Source of the DNA: Candidatus Woesearchaeota archaeon
GTDB lineage: Archaea > Nanobdellota > Nanobdellia > Woesearchaeales > J091
Direction of reading: 5' to 3'
NCBI GenBank assembly: GCA_003695045.1
Contig: RFJB01000006.1
Location: forward strand, 1 to 11,539
DNA: 11,539 nt
Shown here: positions 1 through 5,349 of the stretch, piece after piece
Position numbering within the stretch: position 1 is the first letter of the stretch
Layout of the letters: every line of letters starts with the position of its first letter
Position numbers and translations under genes: made by a program
The notes under the pieces: generated by a model
Told to the model about the DNA's origin: nothing
Databases searched by the model: none
What the model saw: the letters and a program-made list of their open reading frames with translations, nothing else

Positions 1-927
1 GCCGTTTTCCATCTTGCCGGTGATTTTTGCTGTCTGGCCGTTTTCGTTCTGATAGGAAAGCTCAAAGGAGCCGGTGTTGTTTGACGAAGGATTAAAGGAG
101 CCGTCGGTAAGATTGTATCCCTGCCTGAGAAGGTTCTGGTGTTCGCTTGCAAAGTCCCTGTTTTGCGCTACCTGCCTGGCGAAGTTATCAATCATTTCCT
201 GCCTCTTCCTCAGTTCTTGCTCCATCTGCCTTTTGAGTGCTGAGCTGTCCTGGTTGAGCTGGTTGTTTTGAAGCCGCGACGACATGCTGTTCTGCTGCGA
301 GGGCTGCATTGCCGGCTGATTCTGGAATGCCTGGTTGAACATTTGCTGGAGCATGCTCTGGGCTGATTGCGCGGGATTCTGCCGTTGGCCGCCCTGCGTC
401 TGGGAAGCTGGCTTGCTCTCTGCTTTTACCTGCTGTGACTGCTGTTGCTGTGACTGCTGTTGATTCCGGCTTTGCGGCTGCTGGTTCTGATTCTGCTGGT
501 TCTGGTTCGTCTGAATGAAGTGGATGGTAATTTCGGGAAGGTCAACCACTTTGGCTCCTTCCTCGTCGTTGTAGGAGAAGTCAAATTTTACTTTGAGTTC
601 TGCGGGGCTGTCGGAAGAGCCGAAGCTGAGCGGTATTTCTGAAGAATCCTGCGGGATGTTCATTGTTGCCGAGCGCGTGTTTGAACTGACATAGCTGAAG
701 CCGCCCTGATGAAACTCCTGGTTTACAGTGTATGACAGCATTCCTGAAACGGGCATTCCGTAAGTGTTGTTGGAGTTGAGCACCACCACTGCTTCCTGGC
801 CTACGGGGAAATAGTAGTCAGAGCTGTTGAAAGACAGAGTGATAGTCCCTGATGAAGCGGCTGCCAGATAAGTCAGCAGGAGAAGTAAAGAGAAGAACAA
901 TGCAGTTCTGAACGCTGTTCTCACCAT
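1..927 (-). CDS. Secreted or membrane-anchored protein with Gln/Asn-rich segment, BatD-like by context (partial, C-terminus off the window)
   Basis: An open frame of 309 codons runs from ATG at 927 to the left edge without a stop. A GGTGAGG ribosome-binding site lies 5 nt before the ATG, and the start is 13 nt below the stop of the VWA gene, so it is the fourth gene of the same operon. Residues 8-24 form a hydrophobic signal peptide or anchor (LFFSLLLLLTYLAAA). Residues 26-138 look like an extracellular beta-sandwich ending in a strand pattern (KVVDLPEITIHF) seen in BatD-like proteins. Residues 139-225 are extremely rich in Gln and Asn, and 229-265 are charged and probably helical. Several NxS/T sequons (NSS, NNT, NLT) are present. 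Known: Bat-type operons carry a BatD gene after the VWA genes. The BatD link here is inference from position and architecture; the reading frame itself is firm. Confidence 0.85.
   Translation of the reverse strand, partial: MVRTAFRTALFFSLLLLLTYLAAASSGTITLSFNSSDYYFPVGQEAVVVLNSNNTYGMPVSGMLSYTVNQEFHQGGFSYVSSNTRSATMNIPQDSSEIPLSFGSSDSPAELKVKFDFSYNDEEGAKVVDLPEITIHFIQTNQNQQNQNQQPQSRNQQQSQQQQSQQVKAESKPASQTQGGQRQNPAQSAQSMLQQMFNQAFQNQPAMQPSQQNSMSSRLQNNQLNQDSSALKRQMEQELRKRQEMIDNFARQVAQNRDFASEHQNLLRQGYNLTDGSFNPSSNNTGSFELSYQNENGQTAKITGKMENG
430..464 (-). repeat. 15-nt tandem duplication inside the Gln-rich coding segment
   Basis: The unit CTGTGACTGCTGTTG (plus strand) occurs twice back to back at 433-447 and 448-462. 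On the coding strand this gives repeated Gln/Ser codons (QQQSQ). It keeps the reading frame, being 15 nt long, and shows how the Gln-rich tract may have grown by replication slippage. Confidence 0.85.
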
Positions 928-940
928 GATGCCTCACCCT

Positions 941-1891
941 TTACTGCAGGATTCTTTTCTCCCCGTACCTGAGATACATCTGCGCTATGAGAATCAGAAG
1001 CGCTGCAAGGAAAAACCAGTCCTTGATGTTGACCTCTTCTTTTTCGCGTTTGATTTCTTTTCCGATGTTTTTGTATATCTCTTCCAGAGTGTGCTCGTCG
1101 ACTGATTTGTAGTATTTTCCGCCTGTCTGCTGTGCTATTGCCTGAAGCGTTGCTTCATCAAGCTCTGCATATTGAGGCCTGCCAAACCAGTCGTAGCCCA
1201 GCACCACCCTGTCGCGCGAGCCCATGCCGACCGTGTAGACCTGGATGTTGTTTGCCTTTGCGTATGCGACTGCCTCCTGCGGACTTATGACTCCTGCGTT
1301 GTTAACTCCGTCGCTCAGGAGAATGACAACCTTCTTCTTGTTTGGAATTGAAACTGCCATGTCAATTCCCAGGCTGAGGCCGTCGCCTATTGCTGTTCTG
1401 CCCTCCCTTGGACGTATGCTTCTCAGCTTTTCAATCACCCTGTCCTTGTCAGGGCTCAGGTATGCTGCGGTTGTGGCGCCTGATTCAAATATCACGATGC
1501 CTGCATGGTCTTTGGGCTGGAGTGATTTGAGAAGGACTTCGGCTGCCTGTTTTGCCGCTTCAAGCCGGTTCGGTTTGTAATCGGTTGCCTGCATGCTTCC
1601 TGAGACATCAATAACAAGGACAACATTCACGCCTTCTTTCGTCCTTTTGAGCGGAATATGGGGGTTTGCAAAGCCAATAATCATCAGAGCGATTACCGCC
1701 AGCGACATATAGAACAGCACGTCGTTTCTGCGCGAGACCTTTTTGTTTCCCAGTGCGGATTTCACAAATGCTATCCTGCTGAAGCGCATGGCGTGCATCT
1801 TTTTCTTCTGGGTTATTTTCAGATAGATGTAATACGCAACTGGAATCAACAGCAAAAACCACAATCGTTCCGGATCATAAAATCCTGCCAT
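941..1891 (-). CDS. BatA-like membrane protein with von Willebrand factor A domain
   Basis: This 316-residue protein has an N-terminal BatA-type region with membrane segments at about 10-27 and 57-75, a VWA domain at about 88-280 and a third membrane helix at about 290-306. The metal-binding MIDAS site is complete: D95-x-S97-x-S99 (DVSGS), T166 in GRTAIGDG and D194 in LLSDG, so it should bind a divalent metal and a protein ligand. The frame extends nine codons further upstream, but ATG at 1891 is preceded by AGGTGG (1899-1904) at 7-nt spacing; this start leaves a 16-nt gap after the DUF58 stop instead of an overlap. Known: VWA proteins of this type are partners of MoxR AAA+ ATPases. In related BatA/BatB proteins the VWA domain is predicted to lie outside the cytoplasmic membrane; the topology here is inferred. 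Confidence 0.9.
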   Translation of the reverse strand: MAGFYDPERLWFLLLIPVAYYIYLKITQKKKMHAMRFSRIAFVKSALGNKKVSRRNDVLFYMSLAVIALMIIGFANPHIPLKRTKEGVNVVLVIDVSGSMQATDYKPNRLEAAKQAAEVLLKSLQPKDHAGIVIFESGATTAAYLSPDKDRVIEKLRSIRPREGRTAIGDGLSLGIDMAVSIPNKKKVVILLSDGVNNAGVISPQEAVAYAKANNIQVYTVGMGSRDRVVLGYDWFGRPQYAELDEATLQAIAQQTGGKYYKSVDEHTLEEIYKNIGKEIKREKEEVNIKDWFFLAALLILIAQMYLRYGEKRILQ

Positions 1892-1907
1892 GTTCTGTCC
1901 ACCTTTT

Positions 1908-2888
1908 TTATCGTGCAAGCTTCATTTTTCTCATCTTGAAGAACCGGATTAACGGCTTTTCAAACGGCTCTGCAGTGTCCAGCAGGAAAGAATCAACTCT
2001 TGCTTTTCTGAATGCGGACTCAAGAGACGACTCGTACCGAGCGACCAGTTCCATGTAATTCTTCCTGAATTCAGGGTCTGAAGTGTTGAGCAGTATCTGT
2101 TCTCCTGTTTCTTCATCCTCCAGCTCCACAAGCCCCATTTCAGGTATTTCCATTTCGTGCTTGTCATAAATCCTCACAGCTATAACATCATGCTTTCTGG
2201 AAAGCATTCTGAGAGTTTTGATAAGCGCGAATAATCCGTTTCTGCTGGTTTCGCCTCCGGCTTCTTCATAATCCCGGCCGGAATCCTGCCATGATGAAGA
2301 AGCATCAATTATCTGTTCGGAAACAAAATCAGAAATCAGGAAGAGTATGCTTCGCCTTTTGAGAAGTTTGGAAATTGCCGCGAGGGACTGCTGAATGTCT
2401 GTTTTTCTGGAAGCAGGTTCAAAAGTGACCAGCCGGCTTATCATTTTCAGAACGTGTTTTTTTCCTTTCCTTGCCGGAACGAATAGTTCAAGAGAGTCGG
2501 TGAAGAGGAACATCCCTGCCTTGTCGTTGTTCCTGAGAGCCGAGAAGAAGAGGGTTGCTGCCAGTTCTATAGCGCGCGTCCTTTTCTCAATGTCTGTTCC
2601 GAAATACTCGGAGCCGGAGGCGTCTATTGCAACATAAACTCTAAGGTCTCTTTCTTCCATGAACTCCTTGACGAAGGGTTTGTCAAACCTTGCCGTGACA
2701 TTCCAGTCGATTGTTCTTATGTCATCTCCGGGGCGGTATTCTCTTATCTCTGCAAATTCTATGCCATTGCCTTTGAAAACAGAGTGATAATTGCCTGCTA
2801 CGAGGCCGTCAACAAGCTTCTTTGTGCTTATCTCTACCTTTTTTACTTTAGCAATCACTTCTTTTGGTGTCAGAGCCAATGTTATCAC
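1908..2888 (-). CDS. DUF58 family protein (VWA-like), MoxR-associated
   Basis: A 326-residue soluble protein with no membrane segment. Residues 39-67 carry the DUF58 signature, with EIREYRPGDDIRTIDWN as its core. It is followed by a VWA-like fold with D89-x-S91-x-S93 (DASGS), T163 in RKTDIQQSL and D187 in LISDF, so a metal-binding site looks intact. A polar, Ser/Glu-rich loop at about 194-217 looks like an insertion. Translation most likely starts at GTG 2888, with GGTGATG about 9 nt upstream; a TTG three codons inside is a weaker alternative. It sits 82 nt below the MoxR stop and 16 nt above the VWA start. Known: short DUF58 proteins are regular partners of MoxR ATPases, but their biochemical role is not settled. 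Function here is assigned by family and context only. Confidence 0.9.
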   Translation of the reverse strand: MITLALTPKEVIAKVKKVEISTKKLVDGLVAGNYHSVFKGNGIEFAEIREYRPGDDIRTIDWNVTARFDKPFVKEFMEERDLRVYVAIDASGSEYFGTDIEKRTRAIELAATLFFSALRNNDKAGMFLFTDSLELFVPARKGKKHVLKMISRLVTFEPASRKTDIQQSLAAISKLLKRRSILFLISDFVSEQIIDASSSWQDSGRDYEEAGGETSRNGLFALIKTLRMLSRKHDVIAVRIYDKHEMEIPEMGLVELEDEETGEQILLNTSDPEFRKNYMELVARYESSLESAFRKARVDSFLLDTAEPFEKPLIRFFKMRKMKLAR

Positions 2889-2970
2889 CGTTTATGTCAT
2901 CACCATCCGCCAGCCGGATTTCCACATTCGGTCATGCAGCCGGAGTGGAAGCAGTGTCCTTTGAAATTTG

Positions 2971-4038
2971 TCAGGGCACCCGTATTTTTGACATTATCTG
3001 GTCGATTATTTCGTCTGTGGTGATTCCTTCTGCTTCTGCTTCATAGCTGAGGATTATCCTGTGCCTGAGAACCTCGTGGATGACCGATTTCACATCCTCG
3101 GGCAGGACGTAGCCCCTTCCGTTCAGAAGGGCGTTTGCCTTTGCTCCTATTATCGCCCAGATGGACGCTCGCGGAGATGCGCCGTATTCTATGAAGCCGT
3201 TGATTTTGAGCCCGTATTCTTCAGGGTTCCTTGTTGCGTCTATTATCGTCGAAACGTATTCCAGTATTTTTTCATCTGCGTATATTGACCTCACAAAGTT
3301 CTGCATCTCAACTATCTTTGAGGCGTTTGTTATTTTTCCCGCTTCGGGCTGGGACAGTTTGGTGTAACGTTCAAGTATCTCTGCTTCTTCTTCTTTTGAT
3401 GGGTAATCAAGAAGGACTTTGAACATGAACCTGTCCACCTGGGCTTCCGGCAAAGCGTAGGTTCCCTCGCTTTCGATGGGGTTTTGCGTTGCCAGAACCA
3501 TAAATGGCTGCTTTAGTTTGTGTGTTTCTCCCTGGATTGTCACCTGCTTTTCCTGCATTGCTTCAAGAAGCGCGGACTGGACCTTTGGGGGCGCCCTGTT
3601 TATCTCGTCTGCAAGAACGAAGTTGCTGAAGACAGGTCCTTTGACGGTCTTGAAGGATGATGTTTTGTGTTCATATATCTTGGTGCCTATGATGTCTGCG
3701 GGAAGCAGGTCCGGTGTGAACTGTATCCGCACGAACTCTGCCTGAATCGTGCTTGAGAGCGCTCGGACAAGAAGCGTTTTTGCCAGTCCGGGAACGCCTT
3801 CAAGCAGGACATGTCCGTCGCTCAGCAGAGCCAGCAGGACTTTTGTTACCGCATCCTTCTGTCCTACAATAACTTTCTCAACCTCGCTTCGGATAGCAGA
3901 CACTGTCTGAGCATAACGCTCTGCCTTTTTGTTGAGAGCCAGTATTTCTGATGAGTGCAAACCCATGGACTTCTGTTTTGGCGACTTGGAAGACCGGCCC
4001 GCCGGTCTCTTTGAGGATGATTTAGTGTTTCCGCTCAT
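2971..4038 (-). CDS. MoxR-family AAA+ ATPase
   Basis: A 355-residue cytosolic AAA+ ATPase of the MoxR class, first gene of the operon. Walker A is GVPGLAKT (81-88), Walker B is VLADEINR (141-148), sensor 1 is ATQNP with N186, a likely arginine finger is R203 in EAQVDRF, and sensor 2 is GASPR with R290. These motifs make it a competent ATPase. Known: MoxR proteins act as chaperones or remodellers that work on, or through, VWA-domain partners such as the DUF58 and BatA-like proteins encoded next to it. The start at 4038 has GGAGG about 10 nt upstream. Residues 1-27 are an unusual Ser/Lys/Arg-rich tail before the conserved fold; an internal start at M25 would remove it but has no visible ribosome-binding site. 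Confidence 0.93.
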   Translation of the reverse strand: MSGNTKSSSKRPAGRSSKSPKQKSMGLHSSEILALNKKAERYAQTVSAIRSEVEKVIVGQKDAVTKVLLALLSDGHVLLEGVPGLAKTLLVRALSSTIQAEFVRIQFTPDLLPADIIGTKIYEHKTSSFKTVKGPVFSNFVLADEINRAPPKVQSALLEAMQEKQVTIQGETHKLKQPFMVLATQNPIESEGTYALPEAQVDRFMFKVLLDYPSKEEEAEILERYTKLSQPEAGKITNASKIVEMQNFVRSIYADEKILEYVSTIIDATRNPEEYGLKINGFIEYGASPRASIWAIIGAKANALLNGRGYVLPEDVKSVIHEVLRHRIILSYEAEAEGITTDEIIDQIMSKIRVP

Positions 4039-4204
4039 GTTTTCTCAACCTCCTTGTCAGCATCTTGAACAGCATCTCGGGTTAATATCTTCGAAAAGTT
4101 ATCCCTGAAGTATCTGCAAAAGCAAGCTTTGTTTCGACACAATAATAGCTTACTGACAGCTTACGCGTAAAAGCACAAAAGCACAATGAAAAATCCTGAA
4201 AAAG

Positions 4205-4249
4205 TGCTGAAATATGCTGACCGAAACATGCTGAAATAATGCTGAAATA
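4205..4249. repeat. Iterated TGCTGA motif in the moxR leader
   Basis: TGCTGA occurs at 4205, 4215, 4229 and 4240, so start-to-start spacing is 10, 14 and 11 nt, close to one helical turn. Three copies extend to TGCTGAAAT. Read along the moxR transcript the unit is ATTTCAGCA. The array lies directly downstream of the predicted moxR TATA box and includes the likely start site. Confidence 0.75.
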
Positions 4250-4268
4250 GAAAATTTGACCCTTCGAC

Positions 4269-4281
4269 TTTTTATTTAAAA
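4269..4281 (-). promoter_or_regulatory. Putative TATA box for the moxR operon
   Basis: On the minus strand the sequence is TTTTAAATAAAAA. An archaeal start about 25 nt downstream would fall near 4250, giving a leader of roughly 210 nt before the moxR ATG at 4038. No other box as good lies closer to the gene. Confidence 0.5.
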
Positions 4282-4465
4282 CTTGTGAAGTTTTTTTCTC
4301 GGAGTTCATTTCTGAAGTTGTAAATAAAAGGGAACGAAGAGCTGACGAAAGCGATGCTAAAAGAGCAGGGTTGAATCTGCCAGGACACCTAAGGACACCA
4401 GGATTCATCATATTTGAATGCGTTATCTTTGAACTTCCAGGGAATTTAAAAATAAAAAGAGAAAC

Positions 4466-4477
4466 ATTTAAATATTA
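4466..4477 (+). promoter_or_regulatory. Putative TATA box for hsp20
   Basis: ATTTAAATATTA is preceded by a purine-rich stretch (AAAAGAGAAAC) that could serve as the TFB recognition element. The expected start is near 4497-4502, leaving a leader of about 90 nt before the hsp20 ATG. Confidence 0.55.
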
Positions 4478-4533
4478 GTTGAGTAACAATATATTCTGAC
4501 GATTTAAAATCAACAGAAAGGCATTCAGATGAT

Positions 4534-4549
4534 TTAACTTGAGAGTTAA
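4534..4549 (+). promoter_or_regulatory. Perfect inverted repeat in the hsp20 leader
   Basis: TTAACT-TGAG-AGTTAA has 6-bp arms around a 4-nt spacer and lies about 38 nt before the start codon. A second, smaller palindrome, GATTT-A-AAATC (4501-4511), sits at the predicted transcription start. Either could be an operator for a heat-shock repressor, or the first could form a weak AU-rich RNA hairpin. The role is inferred from position only. Confidence 0.4.
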
Positions 4550-4573
4550 TAAAAAAAACCAAAACCATGAGAC

Positions 4574-4582
4574 GGAGGTGAT
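4574..4582 (+). promoter_or_regulatory. Strong ribosome-binding site of hsp20
   Basis: GGAGGTGAT is a full match to the archaeal 16S rRNA 3' end and lies 5 nt before ATG 4588, which fixes the start. A four-codon frame (ATG at 4567, coding MRRR) ends inside this site, with its TGA at 4579-4581. Confidence 0.85.
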
Positions 4583-4587
4583 GCACC

Positions 4588-5085
4588 ATGGCTGCCCGAA
4601 GAAGCACACTCTGGGATGAATTCATCAGAATGCAGGAAGAAATGGACCGACTCTTTGAAACATTCTTCAGAGGAAGCCCCTTCTTCAGGCGAAGCAGCGC
4701 AGGAACGCCCCTGCTTGAAGGACCTTCCAGAAGAGCAGAAACAGGAATAGTCGAGAGCGACTACAGACAGCCGCTGACCGACATCTGGGAAACGGACAAA
4801 GAGGTAGTGGCAACAGTGGAGCTGCCGGGAGTGGACAAAAAAGACATCCAGATAAACGCAACAGACGACGGCATCGAGATAAAAGTTGAAAAGAAGGATG
4901 AGAAGAAAGAAGAGAAGAAGGGAATGTTCCGCCTGGAAAGAGTTTACAGCGGCTTTTACAGGTTCATCCCGCTTCCGGCAAATGTTAACGCAGACAAAAC
5001 CGCAGCGACTTACAAGAACGGAGTGCTTGAGCTCAGAGTTCCCAAAGTAAAAGCGAAGAAGGGACGCGAGATAAAGGTCAACTAA
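4588..5085 (+). CDS. hsp20: Small heat shock protein, Hsp20/alpha-crystallin family
   Basis: A 165-residue ATP-independent holdase that binds unfolding proteins and assembles into oligomers in the cytoplasm. Residues 1-57 form the variable, Phe/Arg-rich N-terminal arm. The alpha-crystallin domain spans about 60-157, with LTDIWETDKEVVATVELPGV early in the fold, FYRFIPLP (123-130) and the family hallmark NGVLELRVPK (144-153). The C-terminal EIKV (161-164) is an I-x-V type anchor that docks on neighbouring subunits. A very charged Lys/Glu loop at 99-111 lies between strands. Length is normal for the family. It is divergent from the moxR operon and 264 nt upstream of cdc48, so holdase and unfoldase are neighbours, though probably on separate transcripts given the T-rich stretch after the stop. 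Confidence 0.96.
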   Translation: MAARRSTLWDEFIRMQEEMDRLFETFFRGSPFFRRSSAGTPLLEGPSRRAETGIVESDYRQPLTDIWETDKEVVATVELPGVDKKDIQINATDDGIEIKVEKKDEKKEEKKGMFRLERVYSGFYRFIPLPANVNADKTAATYKNGVLELRVPKVKAKKGREIKVN

Positions 5086-5104
5086 GCCGGAGAAAACTTT
5101 TCCA

Positions 5105-5128
5105 GGTTTTTTATTTTCTGATTTTTCC
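5105..5128 (+). terminator. T-rich terminator after hsp20
   Basis: A run of six T (5107-5112) followed by further T-tracts to about 5127 starts roughly 20 nt after the hsp20 stop. T-tracts alone can end archaeal transcripts. An imperfect inverted repeat, GGAGAAAACTTTTCC, lies just before it (5090-5104). Confidence 0.55.
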
Positions 5129-5306
5129 TGAGTGCCTGAGTTCGCCAACCAGACCAACCGGATAGTCATTATGCTGACCTCTTAAGCACGCTCACAAAGC
5201 CATAGTCACAAGAAGCCAAACCGACATGACAGAAGAAAAACGCGCGCAGCAAAATCAAACAACACTGCGGGTGTATTGCACAACAAAAATTCCGCAAAGA
5301 TACCGC

Positions 5307-5333
5307 AAAAAAAGAGAACCAAAAAAAGAGAAC
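5307..5333 (+). repeat. Two copies of AAAAAAAGAGAAC in the cdc48 leader
   Basis: Identical 13-mers occupy 5307-5319 and 5321-5333, just before the GGAGGTG ribosome-binding site. The purine-rich leader should be unstructured, which would favour ribosome access. No clear TATA box is visible between 5129 and 5306; the T-rich stretch near 5107-5116 could serve instead. Confidence 0.6.
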
Positions 5334-5336
5334 ATA

Positions 5337-5343
5337 GGAGGTG
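5337..5343 (+). promoter_or_regulatory. Ribosome-binding site that fixes the cdc48 start
   Basis: GGAGGTG lies 6 nt before ATG 5350. The open frame reaches back to a GTG at 5341, but that GTG is part of the ribosome-binding site itself, so the ATG is the start. Confidence 0.85.
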
Positions 5344-5349
5344 TTCACG

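Larger units (their letters stand above)
4039..4587. other. Divergent intergenic region between moxR and hsp20 (549 nt)
   Basis: No convincing gene lies here. The region is AT-rich and holds a TATA-like box for each flanking gene, an iterated TGCTGA motif below the moxR promoter, a short AGGACACC direct repeat (4382-4389 and 4392-4399), and inverted repeats in the hsp20 leader. An open frame of 109 codons on the minus strand (4411 to 4082) starts upstream of the moxR promoter and has no family resemblance, so I do not call it. I saw no tRNA or C/D-box RNA: one ATGATGA C-box match exists on the minus strand at 4405-4411, but no CTGA D-box follows. Confidence 0.7.

Noticed and set aside
1245..1580. 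111-codon plus-strand open frame
   Set aside because: It is antisense to the VWA domain, whose MIDAS motifs are intact on the other strand.
4022..4075. 17-codon minus-strand frame (starts MLFKM) overlapping the moxR start
   Set aside because: No ribosome-binding site and no conservation evidence; likely chance.
4082..4411. 109-codon minus-strand open frame in the intergenic region
   Set aside because: It starts upstream of the predicted moxR promoter, has no ribosome-binding site, and its Phe/Ser/Cys-rich translation resembles no family.
4405..4411. ATGATGA on the minus strand as a C box of a C/D-box RNA
   Set aside because: No CTGA D or D' box occurs at a suitable distance downstream on that strand.
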